64,000 nucleotides of DNA from Paenibacillus sp. FSL R5-0341 (GCF_037975235.1 NZ_CP150241.1:248001-312000); one strand, 5' to 3'; positions 26,178-35,498 are shown, counted from the first letter of the stretch. The notes: generated by a model not told the origin, from the sequence alone. Program-made: numbers and translations.

Positions 26178-28517
26178 ATGGAAGACAGCTTCAAGCGCAA
26201 GTCACCGGAAGAGATGCTGAAGATGATTACGAAGCTGCAGCAGGGTACGCTCAAAATCTACATCGGCCCAGTCAGCGGATCAGGCAAAACGTATCACATG
26301 TTACGAGAAGGGAACACGTTGCGCGAGCAGGGCATTGATGTGGTCATCTGTGCCGTGTCCACGATGCGCAGACCGGAAACGGTAGAGCAGCTTGGCGCAC
26401 TTGAACGGATACCAAGCATTCACTGGTTGCGCCAGAGTGATGATGTAGAGATGAAGGATCTGAACCTGGATGCACTATTGGTGCGTAATCCGGAGGTTGT
26501 GCTGGTGGATGGTTTGGCTCATCGCAACAGAGAAGGCGCTCGGTATGCTACCCGGCTGGAGGACATTCAGTTCTTGCTCCGAAACAACATCAGTGTCATG
26601 ACGACGGTGAATGTGTATGAACTGGAAGGGTATACCGAGCTGGCACGACAACTTACGGGTATCGCAGCAGAACATACGGTACCTGCGGATACACTGGAAC
26701 TTGCGGATGAAGTCAAGCTGATTGACGTCACACCAGAAACCATACTGAGCCGTCTGGCAGAAGGTCATCTAAAGGGGCATGAGGGGGAAGCTGTATTTCG
26801 TCAAGGTAATCTGGGTATTTTGCGCGAACTGGCCCTGAGATTGGTTGCAGAAGGGGTGAATGAATCCCTGCGTGAGCATCGGGAGGAGATGGGAATTACC
26901 GTTACAACAGGCATCATGGAACGGATTCTGGTGTCCACGCAATATCATTGGAACGGCTCGATCTATATTAGGCGTGGACAACAGATTGCCAAACGGCTGA
27001 ATGGTGATTTGTGCGCCGTGGTTTTTCGGAATATGAAGCAGCCATTAACCAAGGAGGCAACCGTATTTCGGCGCAATATGATCAAGTTGGTAGAGAAGTT
27101 TGGCGGCCATATGGAAGAGTTGTCTATATTGCACCGTCGCAACATCCCGTCTACGCTGGCGCGTTACGCCATGGAGCACCAGATTACCCGGATTGTGATG
27201 GGACACTCCCGGCGTACGCGCTGGCAGGAATTGTGGCAGGGGTCCGTTGTTAACTCGCTGCTACGCAGATTACGTGGTGTCGACCTGTTTCTGGTTGCTG
27301 ATCGAGCAGCTCGGGAGGGTGAACGTGTGGTTCCAGCTAAGGTTAACGATGTGGAGTCGCTGACATACCGCAGACTAAGCGAGCAGGAAATGAAGGAACA
27401 GATAGGTCAGATTCAGCGCGGCACATTCAAAATATATATCGGAGCCGCACCAGGTGTAGGCAAAACCTACATGATGCTGCGGGAAGGCAATGATTTGCTC
27501 CGTAAGGGCATCGATGTACAGATCGGCTTGTTGGAGACCCATGGGCGGGCGGAAACCGTGGAGCAGATGGGTCACCTATCTGTGATCCCTCGCGCACAGC
27601 GAGTGTATCAGGAGGCTCGTCTGGAAGAGATGGACGCGGAGGCTATTCTGTGTCTTTGTCCGGAAGTGGTGCTTGTGGATGAACTGGCGCATACGAATGT
27701 ACCTGGAAGTGTCCGGCAAAAGCGTTATGAAGATGTCCTGCTCCTGCTGAATGCCGGCATCTCGGTGATTACCACAATAAATGTGCAGCATCTCGAAAGT
27801 CTGAATGATGCCGTTGAAAATATTACCGGTGTTCGTGTCCGCGAGACCGTACCCGATCGGATCATTCAGATGGCGGATGAGGTGCAGCTGATTGATGTGG
27901 CACCCCAGGCCTTGCGGCAGCGCATGAGGGAGGGTAAAATCTATGCAACTACCAAGGTCGAGCAAGCCCTTGCGAATTTCTTCAAAATCGGCAATCTGAT
28001 TGCCTTGCGTGAACTTGCCCTGCGTGAACTGGCGGACGATGTGGATGAAAGGCTTGAAGCACAGCAGGCCAAAATTGCACTTCGAGGACCTTGGCGCAGA
28101 CAGGAAGCCGTCTTCGTATGTGTAAGCAGTGACCATCATGCCGAGCGGCTGATCCGGCGCGGATTCCGCATGGCTTATCGTCTCAAAGCCATCTGGCATG
28201 TACACCATATCCACATCGGTGAGTCCATGAGTGACGAAGTGAAGTGCCATCTGGAAGCCTTGGAACAGCTGACGATTCGGCTTGGCGGTCAATTTCACAT
28301 CCACCACAGTCCAAAGCTGCGGGATGTACCTGGGATATTGGCAAGAAAAGCATCGGAGGCGCGAGCAACCCAGCTGGTGGTGGGGCAGGCAAGACGGGTG
28401 TGGTGGCTGAATGGTTACCGCGGCTCAGGCTCGGTGGTCAACCGACTTGTACGCTTGTCGCGGCATCTGGATGTATTGATCGTTGCAGATTACGATTATG
28501 AATTGAGCGGGATGTGA
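26178..28517 (+). CDS. kdpD: KdpD-type sensor protein with two tandem N-terminal modules, no kinase
   Basis: A 779-residue cytoplasmic protein made of two KdpD N-terminal plus USP-like modules and nothing else. Module 2 (about 405-779) is canonical: Walker A GAAPGVGKT (422-430), ETHGR (453-457), Walker B VVLVDELAHTN (497-507), NVQHLESLND. Module 1 (about 10-375) is degenerate: GPVSGSGKT (30-38), STMRR in place of ETHGR (61-65), VVLVDGLAHRN (107-117, Glu changed to Gly) and NVYELEGYTE. Neither USP part shows the SxS/FTAxY signature reported for c-di-AMP binding in Staphylococcus aureus KdpD. There are no membrane segments and no His-kinase domain; these are in the next gene. It starts at ATG after GGGGGAGG. 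It presumably senses K+ status and controls the split kinase. Confidence 0.9.
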   Translation: MEDSFKRKSPEEMLKMITKLQQGTLKIYIGPVSGSGKTYHMLREGNTLREQGIDVVICAVSTMRRPETVEQLGALERIPSIHWLRQSDDVEMKDLNLDALLVRNPEVVLVDGLAHRNREGARYATRLEDIQFLLRNNISVMTTVNVYELEGYTELARQLTGIAAEHTVPADTLELADEVKLIDVTPETILSRLAEGHLKGHEGEAVFRQGNLGILRELALRLVAEGVNESLREHREEMGITVTTGIMERILVSTQYHWNGSIYIRRGQQIAKRLNGDLCAVVFRNMKQPLTKEATVFRRNMIKLVEKFGGHMEELSILHRRNIPSTLARYAMEHQITRIVMGHSRRTRWQELWQGSVVNSLLRRLRGVDLFLVADRAAREGERVVPAKVNDVESLTYRRLSEQEMKEQIGQIQRGTFKIYIGAAPGVGKTYMMLREGNDLLRKGIDVQIGLLETHGRAETVEQMGHLSVIPRAQRVYQEARLEEMDAEAILCLCPEVVLVDELAHTNVPGSVRQKRYEDVLLLLNAGISVITTINVQHLESLNDAVENITGVRVRETVPDRIIQMADEVQLIDVAPQALRQRMREGKIYATTKVEQALANFFKIGNLIALRELALRELADDVDERLEAQQAKIALRGPWRRQEAVFVCVSSDHHAERLIRRGFRMAYRLKAIWHVHHIHIGESMSDEVKCHLEALEQLTIRLGGQFHIHHSPKLRDVPGILARKASEARATQLVVGQARRVWWLNGYRGSGSVVNRLVRLSRHLDVLIVADYDYELSGM

Positions 28518-28524
28518 ATGGATA

Positions 28525-30117
28525 TTGTCTGAACGAATAAAAAAAGAAACACTGCCATCCCATGGGAAACGGGTTCCGGCATATGTATGGGTGACCCTTG
28601 GGGTGACGCTGTTAACCTTGCTGCTTCATGCCATCGGCATGAGTGGTGATCTGGTTAATGTAGCGCTTATATATCTGTTTCCCGTACTGGTGAGTGCCGT
28701 GTATTGGGGAATGGGGCCAGCTGTATATGCCGCGAGTTTTAGCGTCATTATGTTTGACTTCTTTTTTGTACCGCCATATTTGAGCTTTACGGTTGAGGAC
28801 TTGAGATATCTCATCTCCTTTGTCGTGTATCTTGCGGTGGCCATCTTGACAGCGAGTCTTGCAGGTCGGTTGCGACAACAACTGGAGATGGTTAAAGCAC
28901 GCGAGGCCACGACGAACTCCCTGTACGCATTGAGTCGTCAGATGACAGCCATTACAGATCTGAATACCTTACTGGTTAACATTGCAACCCAGGTTTCGCT
29001 CACCTTGGGCAAACCAGCAGCTGTGTATCTTCCGGATGGGCAGGTGGATCTGCTGGTTACAAGCTCCCCTGCATCCACATCAGAAGGGGAAAAGGATGGC
29101 TGGGGAGATGGGGAGTCGGAGATTGCCATTGCCAAATGGGTGTATCACCACGGACAGATCGCTGGTAAGGGATCATCGACTTTACGGGAATCTCCCGGAC
29201 TTTACGTGCCGTTACGCACAGAGGAGCAGATTCATGGCGTGCTCGCCGTGAGCATGGACGCTGGCGAAGTTCATGAGCAGCAAGAACAGCTTCGTCTACT
29301 GGAAGCATGCGGAGGTCTCGCCGCAGGTGCCATTGCCCGAGTGAAGCTGGCGGAAGAGGCCCGTTTGGCGCAGATCACTGCTGAATCGGAGCGCATACGT
29401 ACAGCGCTGCTGGACTCTGTCTCTCATGAGTTGCGTACGCCCCTAACCGCGATTATCGGCTCGGCTACGGGATTGTTGGAGAACGATGCGCTTTTTACAC
29501 CCGAGGATCGGAGAGAATTAACGGGCAACATTCGGGATGGAGCCTTGCGTATGAATCGTCTCGTCACGAATCTGCTGGGTATGGTTCGGCTGGAGAGCGG
29601 CATGCTGCAACTGAACCGGAAATGGTGTGACGTGGGAGACATCATTAGCGTTGTACTGACACAAGTTCGGGGATTCAGTCCGCATCGCAACATTCAAGTT
29701 GAACTGCCTGATGACCCTGCCTTCATTTACGGAGATGAAGTATTGCTGGAGCAGGTGCTGGTCAATATCATCAGCAACGCCATCAAATATTCGCCTGATG
29801 AGAGCCGAATTGTCATCACGGTGACGAGTGATAAGAGCCTAAGTCAATTGATGATCTGGGTAGCTGATCAAGGCATTGGTATACCGGAAGCGGAAAGAAC
29901 ACGTATATTCGATAAGTTCTATCGCTCGGAGTCCACTCAGCATGTTACAGGAACGGGGCTTGGTCTGGCGATCTGCAAAGGTATTGTGGAGGTCCACGGA
30001 GGTACCATTGTGGCAGAGCCGAATCCGGGCGGGGGAACGAGAATGCGCATAAATATCCCCATGGAGGCTCACGGATTGCGGTTTCCCTATTCAGAACAAG
30101 GAGAGGTTGAAGAATAA
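28525..30117 (+). CDS. Kdp sensor histidine kinase (KdpD C-terminal half)
   Basis: A 530-residue membrane histidine kinase that corresponds to the C-terminal half of classical KdpD. Residues 20-115 hold about four membrane helices of the DUF4118 type (VALIYLFPVLVSAVYWGMGPAVYAA). A GAF-like region is near 140-270. HisKA has phospho-acceptor His301 in DSVSHELRTPLTAIIGS. The ATPase domain has NIISNAIKYSP, DQGIGIPEAERTRIFDKFYR and GTGLGLAICKGIV. The best start is TTG 28525, 7 bp after the sensor stop. The two reading frames overlap by only about 11 nt (28507-28517), so a frameshift fusion there cannot be fully excluded. It should phosphorylate KdpE. Confidence 0.92.
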   Translation: MSERIKKETLPSHGKRVPAYVWVTLGVTLLTLLLHAIGMSGDLVNVALIYLFPVLVSAVYWGMGPAVYAASFSVIMFDFFFVPPYLSFTVEDLRYLISFVVYLAVAILTASLAGRLRQQLEMVKAREATTNSLYALSRQMTAITDLNTLLVNIATQVSLTLGKPAAVYLPDGQVDLLVTSSPASTSEGEKDGWGDGESEIAIAKWVYHHGQIAGKGSSTLRESPGLYVPLRTEEQIHGVLAVSMDAGEVHEQQEQLRLLEACGGLAAGAIARVKLAEEARLAQITAESERIRTALLDSVSHELRTPLTAIIGSATGLLENDALFTPEDRRELTGNIRDGALRMNRLVTNLLGMVRLESGMLQLNRKWCDVGDIISVVLTQVRGFSPHRNIQVELPDDPAFIYGDEVLLEQVLVNIISNAIKYSPDESRIVITVTSDKSLSQLMIWVADQGIGIPEAERTRIFDKFYRSESTQHVTGTGLGLAICKGIVEVHGGTIVAEPNPGGGTRMRINIPMEAHGLRFPYSEQGEVEE

Positions 30118-30118
30118 C

Positions 30119-30820
30119 ATGAACGGACCACTAGGGGCTCGCATATTGGTGATCGATGATGAGCCGCAAATTCGCAAATTGCTCAAGGTCACCCTACAGG
30201 CGCACCAATTCGAACTCCACGAGTGTGGGGATGGCGAAGAGGGCGTCATTCAGGCCAGTATTGTACATCCGGATCTGATCATCCTTGATCTTGGTTTGCC
30301 GGGCATGTCTGGCATGGAAGTACTTCGCCGGATTCGCGAATGGTCACAAGTGCCGATAATCGTGCTGACAGCGAAGGATCAGGAGGGAGACAAAATTGCC
30401 GCGCTGGATGGTGGTGCAGATGATTATGTGACCAAACCATTCGGAATGGGTGAATTGGTTGCACGTATTCGGGTGGCGCTGCGTCATGTAGCCAAAACGA
30501 CGGATGAGCCGATACTGCGCTTCGGATCACTTACGGTTGATCTGGCCCAAAGGCAAGTTGAACTGGAGGGTACTTTGGTCAAATTAACCCCAACCGAATA
30601 TGAGATGCTGAAGGTGCTCGCCTCGAATGCGGGGAAGATCATCACCCAGCGTCAGCTTTTGCAGCAAGTATGGGGAGGGCATCATCATGAGTCTGACAGT
30701 CACTATCTGCGGGTATATGTGGGCCATCTGCGTAAAAAATTAAATGAAGATCCGACAAATCCCCGATATATTCAGACGGAGCCTGGTATTGGTTATCGCT
30801 TCTTGCTTTCTGCCGAATAA
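30119..30820 (+). CDS. kdpE: Response regulator KdpE
   Basis: OmpR/PhoB-type regulator of 233 residues. The receiver domain has the acidic pair DDEP at 13-16, phospho-acceptor Asp57 in LIILDLGLPGMSG, and VLTAKDQ with the conserved Lys. A C-terminal winged helix ends YVGHLRKKLNEDPTNPRYIQTEPGIGYRF. ATG 30119 is 1 bp after the kinase stop; an in-frame TTG at 30107 sits too close to the AAGGAGAGG site. It activates kdpFABC transcription when phosphorylated; the T-rich site at 21230-21243 is a candidate target. Confidence 0.94.
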   Translation: MNGPLGARILVIDDEPQIRKLLKVTLQAHQFELHECGDGEEGVIQASIVHPDLIILDLGLPGMSGMEVLRRIREWSQVPIIVLTAKDQEGDKIAALDGGADDYVTKPFGMGELVARIRVALRHVAKTTDEPILRFGSLTVDLAQRQVELEGTLVKLTPTEYEMLKVLASNAGKIITQRQLLQQVWGGHHHESDSHYLRVYVGHLRKKLNEDPTNPRYIQTEPGIGYRFLLSAE

Positions 30821-30898
30821 GGTTCAAGGGAGCGGGGCGTTTCTTATCAAATGAATGCGATGCACGCTTTAGTGGGTGAGCGCTACGGAACGAACAAA

Positions 30899-30939
30899 AC
30901 ACCGTCCCCTTTAGCAGTAAAGGAAACGGTGCTTTTTTA
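30899..30939. terminator. Bidirectional terminator between kdpE and melA
   Basis: CACCGT..CCTTT and AAAGG..ACGGTG form a stem with an AAAACA tract before it and CTTTTTTATT after it. It lies between convergent genes. Confidence 0.8.
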
Positions 30940-32241
30940 TTATGACGTGTATTTTGGCAACCAGTCGCCGTGAGCTTCAATCAACTCATCACACATCGCT
31001 ACGATGTCATCGATAGACAGTTCGGCAGCCGTGTGTGGATCAAGCATGGCGGCGTGATAGATATGTTCTTTTTTGCCGGTAATTGCCGCTTCAATCGTCA
31101 GGAGTTGAGTGTTGATGTTGGTCCGGTTCAATGCCGCGAGTTGTGGAGGCAGGTCACCAATGTACGTAGGGCTGATCCCTGATCCATCCACCAGACAAGG
31201 TACCTCGACACATGCCTCGCGCGGCAGATTCGTAATCAATCCGTTGTTCATGACGTTACCGCCAATTTTGTAAGGTTGGTTCGTCTCCATAGCCTCCATA
31301 ATATGCGACGCGTATTCCCGGCTACGGGTATGTTCAATATTTTCGCTGGCAAACAGCTTGGTACGCATCTCTTTCCAGCCTTCAATCTGGTTCACACACC
31401 GGCGTGGATACTCATCCAGTGGAATGTTGAAGCGTTCGATTAGCTCCGGGTAATTCCGTTTGATGAAATAAGGGTGGTACTCGGCATTGTGCTCGGAGGA
31501 TTCCGTTACATAATAGCCAAAACGCTGCATCAGCTCAAAACGAACCATGTCGTCATGCTGTTCCTTCTGTTTTTCTTTCGCCAAACGTTTAATCTCGGGG
31601 TACAGATCCTGCCCGTCTTTTGTAACTTCGAGCAGCCACGCCATGTGGTTGATGCCTGCAATTTTGGCTACGACGCCTGTCTGATCGATCCCCAGTGCAT
31701 CGAACATATGCGGCACACATACCTGTACACTATGACACAATCCTACGGTTTTGATCCCACCATGCACGTTCATGACGTTGGTAAGCACAGCCATCGGGTT
31801 GGTATAGTTCAGGAACCAGGCATCCGGACATACTTCTTGCATATCCCGGGCAAAATCCAGCATGACCGGAATCGTACGCAGATTACGGAAAATTCCACCG
31901 ATGCCGAGTGTATCTGCAATCGTTTGACGTAGTCCGTATTTTTTCGGAATCTCGAAGTCCGTAATGGTACATGGATCATATCCACCGACCTGAATGGCGT
32001 TGATGACATATTTGGCTCCACGCAGCGCTTCTTTGCGATCATGATATACGTTAATGACACAACGACTTCCAATCGAACGGGCCAGACTGGTCAGCAATCG
32101 CTCTGAGTCGCTCAAACGTTCAGCATCGATATCAAACAATGCCAGCTCAAAATCCTGCAGTGCTTCAGTCATCATGACATCACCCAATACATTTTTAACA
32201 AAGACGGTGCTTCCTGCACCGAGAAACGTAATTTTGTTCAT
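30940..32241 (-). CDS. melA: Alpha-galactosidase, GH4 (MelA-like)
   Basis: A 433-residue GH4 enzyme. The family uses NAD and a divalent metal for an oxidation-elimination mechanism. An N-terminal Rossmann motif reads ITFLGAGSTVFVKN. VINAIQVGGYDP, the metal-binding Cys in GLCHSVQ and the His in IAGINHMAWLL match alpha-galactosidase-type GH4 rather than 6-phospho-glucosidases. The start ATG follows GGGAGG. Cytoplasmic; it should split melibiose or raffinose-type galactosides. It is transcribed divergently from an AraC regulator that probably controls it. Confidence 0.92.
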   Translation of the reverse strand: MNKITFLGAGSTVFVKNVLGDVMMTEALQDFELALFDIDAERLSDSERLLTSLARSIGSRCVINVYHDRKEALRGAKYVINAIQVGGYDPCTITDFEIPKKYGLRQTIADTLGIGGIFRNLRTIPVMLDFARDMQEVCPDAWFLNYTNPMAVLTNVMNVHGGIKTVGLCHSVQVCVPHMFDALGIDQTGVVAKIAGINHMAWLLEVTKDGQDLYPEIKRLAKEKQKEQHDDMVRFELMQRFGYYVTESSEHNAEYHPYFIKRNYPELIERFNIPLDEYPRRCVNQIEGWKEMRTKLFASENIEHTRSREYASHIMEAMETNQPYKIGGNVMNNGLITNLPREACVEVPCLVDGSGISPTYIGDLPPQLAALNRTNINTQLLTIEAAITGKKEHIYHAAMLDPHTAAELSIDDIVAMCDELIEAHGDWLPKYTS

Positions 32242-32284
32242 CTTAAGTTCAGCCTCCCTGAAAAATGTTGTACCCCAACTATAG

Positions 32285-32358
32285 GCCGATTCGGCACATA
32301 TAACTATGGCTCAACCCCTTTCAAACATGGCATAATCCCATTTTTGTTTCCGTTTTCA
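32285..32358. promoter_or_regulatory. melA/araC divergent control region with cre-like site
   Basis: The palindrome GCCGA-T-TCGGC (32285-32295) lies near the melA side. TGTTTCCGTTTTCA (32345-32358) matches the CcpA cre consensus on the minus strand at all fixed positions. A possible melA -35/-10 on the minus strand is TTGAAA/TATATG with a 16-bp spacer. Confidence 0.5.
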
Positions 32359-32446
32359 ACTAATATTTATTGACTTTAGCTGTTATAATTTAATTAGGTA
32401 TATAAATGTTGATCTGCAAAAGGAAATAAGGAGGGAGGGCGAAAAA

Positions 32447-33274
32447 GTGAGTCGCATTGAGATGAATGTGGTTCCCGCCGGCTGGACACAGATGGAATTG
32501 ATTTTGTTGTTTTTCGGGTGGGAGGCATGTGATCCTGCGCATTATTGGGGACCGGGTGTACGTGATTCTTACATTGTGCACTACATCCATGAAGGACGGG
32601 GCACCGTGTACATGGGGGATCGGGAGTACAAGCTGAATCGGGGACAGGGCTTTGTGATTCTTCCAGATACACTTATTCATTATGAGGCAGATCCGCAGGA
32701 GCCCTGGACGTATTCGTGGTTTGGATTCAAGGGCGTACAAGCCAAAGCATTCATGCAACGTGCCCAGTTAAGTCCAGAGCGACCAGTGTATGATGCCCAT
32801 GATACGAATACGATGGAACACTTGTATACGGAAATGGTTCAGGCTTCTACACGTCCGGGAGGTGATGTGATGAACCAGAGTCTCTTGTACCGCTTGATGG
32901 CAGAATTAATCTCCTCTTCTCCTGTGGAGGAGGAAATAGGACAGCTCCTTTCGAGCAAAGAGACGTACATCCGACAGGCAGTTCAGTTTATGGAGAACAG
33001 GTACAGCCAGCGAACCTCCATTCTGGATATTGCACAAGCTGTGGGGCTGGATCGCACGTATCTATCGGGGTTGTTTAAGGAGCGCTATGGCATGTCGCTA
33101 CAGTCCTTTTTCCTGGAGTACCGCATGAATCGAGCTGCTGAACTTCTACAAAATCCAGGGCTGTCGGTCAGTGAAGTGGCACATTCAGTTGGCTATACGG
33201 ACCCATTATTGTTTTCGAAGATGTTTAAGCGAGTGACCGGTGTATCTCCAAAGGGTTCGAGAAATCGAGATTAG
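32447..33274 (+). CDS. AraC family transcriptional regulator
   Basis: A 275-residue soluble regulator of MsmR/RafR type. The N-terminal half is a cupin-like sugar-binding domain (YIVHYIHEGRGTVYMGDREYKLNRGQGFVILP, then PWTYSWFGFKG). The last 100 residues form the AraC double helix-turn-helix (ILDIAQAVGLDRTYLSGLFKERYGMS, VSEVAHSVGYTDPLLFSKMFKRVTGVSP). It starts at GTG after AAGGAGGGAGGG. Its position back to back with melA makes it the likely galactoside-responsive activator (inference). Confidence 0.88.
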   Translation: MSRIEMNVVPAGWTQMELILLFFGWEACDPAHYWGPGVRDSYIVHYIHEGRGTVYMGDREYKLNRGQGFVILPDTLIHYEADPQEPWTYSWFGFKGVQAKAFMQRAQLSPERPVYDAHDTNTMEHLYTEMVQASTRPGGDVMNQSLLYRLMAELISSSPVEEEIGQLLSSKETYIRQAVQFMENRYSQRTSILDIAQAVGLDRTYLSGLFKERYGMSLQSFFLEYRMNRAAELLQNPGLSVSEVAHSVGYTDPLLFSKMFKRVTGVSPKGSRNRD

Positions 33275-33308
33275 CCGCATCTAGTGTTTCAAATTTAAAA
33301 GAAAAGTT

Positions 33309-33337
33309 TTGATCATTAATCGTTGTCCCGCTATACT
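33309..33337 (+). promoter_or_regulatory. Promoter of the riboswitch operon
   Basis: TTGATC (33309-33314), 17-bp spacer, TATACT (33332-33337), about 30 bp before the riboswitch begins. Confidence 0.7.
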
Positions 33338-33368
33338 GATACAGAAGTGTAATTGAATATGTGGAACT

Positions 33369-33540
33369 TGGTGCTTTGCCCGTCAGGGTGGAAGCTTAAT
33401 AGGGAAGTCCGGTGTGATACCGGCGCGGTCCCGCCACTGTAACAGAGGAGTCAGGTAGCGATAAATCCACTGGTTTAAGCCGGGAAGGAGCTGCAAGTGA
33501 CGATGATTCTGGAGCCAGGAGACCTGCCAGGTTTAACAAA
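33369..33540 (+). ncRNA. Cobalamin riboswitch
   Basis: The canonical elements appear in order: GGTGC near the 5' end, AGGGAA, CCGGTG..CACCGG-type helix, GGTCCCGCCACTGTAA (33427-33442), GAGTCAGG, and the B12 box GCCAGGAGACCTGCC at about 33514-33528. It is followed by a terminator before the ABC transporter genes. High adenosylcobalamin should therefore stop transcription of the importer. Confidence 0.93.
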
Positions 33541-33611
33541 CACAGTAGTACCCTACGGGAGATAGGAAGGTGTTTAGAGAGCATGATTTTTTCTGAAAAT
33601 CTGTTTATTTA

Positions 33612-33652
33612 AGGCGTCCTCATCCAGTAACACGGAGAGGGACGCTTTTTTT
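33612..33652 (+). terminator. Riboswitch expression-platform terminator
   Basis: GCGTCCTC with GAGGGACGC stem followed by seven T, 75 bp after the B12 box and 60 bp before the first permease gene. Confidence 0.85.
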
Positions 33653-33711
33653 GATATGTAGGAGAACATCATGGCACATACATAAAGTTTTGGGGAAGGG
33701 CGTTTGAGCAC

Positions 33712-34650
33712 TTGAGCAGATATATCGTTAAACGATTAGTACAACTGGTAGCCGTATTGTTCGGCATCACGTTCCTGACATTCCTGCTAACCTACCTGTC
33801 TCCTGGAGATCCAGCCAGACTTATGCTCATGTCTACAGGTGTAACGCCATCGGATGAGCTGGTCAGGCAGGTGAGGTCAGAGCTTGGATTGGACCAACCC
33901 TTTCTCTATCGATATGGGACATGGCTGGGACAGGTGGTGACCGGAGACTTCGGTACGTCATATAAATACAATCGTCCAGTACTGGATGTGCTCATGGCAC
34001 GGCTCCCGGCAACGCTTTGGCTGACAGGAAGCGCCATGCTTCTGGTTATTCTGGTCTCCTTTCCACTGGGAATGCTGTCGGCTGTCTATCGCAACAAATG
34101 GCTTGATTATGTCATTCGTTTGTTCTCCTTTGCCGGATTATCGATGCCCAGCTTCTGGTTGGGTATGTTGCTCATGTTGGTCTTCGGTGTACAGCTAAAG
34201 CTGCTGCCAGTGATGGGCAATGCCGGCTGGAACAGTCTGATTCTGCCCGCATGTACACTTGCGATTCCACTTGTTGCCCAGTACAGCAGACAGATTCGTA
34301 CGGTCCTGCTTGAGGAGACAAGCCAGAACTATGTGATCGGAGCAAGATCCAGAGGTGTGAAGGAGTCGATCATTATTTTACGTCATATTCTCCCTAATGC
34401 TCTGCTGCCGATCGTTACCCTTATGGGCATGACGACAGGTGCCTTGTTAGGTGGTGCAGCCATTGTGGAAAGTTTATTTGTGTGGCCGGGTGTTGGCCAG
34501 ATGGCGGTGGATGCCATTTTTACAAGGGATTATCCTCTGATTCAGGGGTATGTCATCTGGATGGCGATCATATATGTCACGCTGAATCTGCTGGTTGACG
34601 TATGGACACATCTTCGTGATCCTCGAATCCGACTGGATGTGGATGTATAG
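33712..34650 (+). CDS. ABC transporter permease, DppB/NikB-like
   Basis: A 312-residue membrane subunit of the peptide/nickel/opine importer family. It has six membrane segments and the family phrases RLVQLVAVLFGITFLTFLLTYLSPGDPA, a long first extracytoplasmic loop, and VWPGVGQMAVDAIFTRDYPLIQGYV near the C-terminus. The start is TTG 33712 after GGGGAAGGG; nearby ATG codons are out of frame and stop quickly. The next permease begins at the following base after the stop. It is the first gene under the cobalamin riboswitch. Confidence 0.9.
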   Translation: MSRYIVKRLVQLVAVLFGITFLTFLLTYLSPGDPARLMLMSTGVTPSDELVRQVRSELGLDQPFLYRYGTWLGQVVTGDFGTSYKYNRPVLDVLMARLPATLWLTGSAMLLVILVSFPLGMLSAVYRNKWLDYVIRLFSFAGLSMPSFWLGMLLMLVFGVQLKLLPVMGNAGWNSLILPACTLAIPLVAQYSRQIRTVLLEETSQNYVIGARSRGVKESIIILRHILPNALLPIVTLMGMTTGALLGGAAIVESLFVWPGVGQMAVDAIFTRDYPLIQGYVIWMAIIYVTLNLLVDVWTHLRDPRIRLDVDV

Positions 34651-35484
34651 ATGAGAGCCTTCAGACTTGTATTACTGCAAAATCGTTGGTTCACATTCCT
34701 GCTGTCTCTAACCGTCTTCTGGATAATTCTCGCCATGGTTGCACCGCTACTTGCACCACACGATCCACTAGCAACGAACTTTGCCAAAGTGTTGCAGCCA
34801 TCCGACGCCGAATATCCCCTTGGAACCGATCAGCTTGGCCGCTGTGTATTGTCACGTCTTCTGTACGGGGCACGAACCTCGTTGCTGCTAACCTTTATGA
34901 TGATTGGTATTGTGTTCGTACTAGGTGTAGCAATTGGGGTCATCGCCGGATTTGCGCGGGGTCTGACGGATACGGTGCTTATGCGGCTGTCTGATACATT
35001 AATGGCGTTTCCCGGCCTTATTTTTGCGATCGCTGTGGTAGGCATGCTTGGACCGGGATTGTTCAATACGGTGCTGGCACTGTCGGTTGTCTGGTGGGCG
35101 AAATATGCACGGATGGCCAGAAGCCTGGTGATTTCCCTTCAGCAAAAGGAATATGTCGCTGCCGCTGCTTTCAGCGGAGCACGTAAGATCCAGATCATCG
35201 GCAGGACGATCCTGCCTAATATGATGTCTCCACTCATCGTCATGGCGATGATGGATGTGGGGGGGATGATGCTGTCCATCTCGGGGTTGTCGTTTCTCGG
35301 GCTTGGCGCGCAGCCACCGAACCCCGAGTGGGGGGCCATGTTAAATGAAGGCAGAAGATATTTGCAGACTGCGCCGTGGTTGTTGATTTATCCGGGCCTG
35401 GCGATATTTAGCACTGTCATTATTTTTAATTTACTGGGAGACAGCCTGCGAGATGTACTTGATCCCAAGAAAAATACAGCTTAA
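34651..35484 (+). CDS. ABC transporter permease, DppC/NikC-like
   Basis: Second membrane subunit of 277 residues. It starts at the base after the previous stop. Family features are LAPHDPLATNF near the N-terminus, PLGTDQLGRCVLSRLLYGARTS, the EAA-type loop YVAAAAFSGARKIQIIGRTILPNMMSP, and LSFLGLGAQPPNPEWGAMLNEGRRYL. It pairs with the preceding permease to form the channel. Confidence 0.91.
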   Translation: MRAFRLVLLQNRWFTFLLSLTVFWIILAMVAPLLAPHDPLATNFAKVLQPSDAEYPLGTDQLGRCVLSRLLYGARTSLLLTFMMIGIVFVLGVAIGVIAGFARGLTDTVLMRLSDTLMAFPGLIFAIAVVGMLGPGLFNTVLALSVVWWAKYARMARSLVISLQQKEYVAAAAFSGARKIQIIGRTILPNMMSPLIVMAMMDVGGMMLSISGLSFLGLGAQPPNPEWGAMLNEGRRYLQTAPWLLIYPGLAIFSTVIIFNLLGDSLRDVLDPKKNTA

Positions 35485-35498
35485 CTGGAGGAACCAGA

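Noticed and set aside
28518..28532. ATG directly after the sensor stop as start of the kinase
   Set aside because: It is out of frame and hits a stop after four codons (ATG GAT ATT GTC TGA).
32370..32389. TTGACT and TATAAT upstream of the AraC gene as a promoter
   Set aside because: The two hexamers are only 8 bp apart, so they cannot form one sigma-A promoter; TATAAT alone may still be used.
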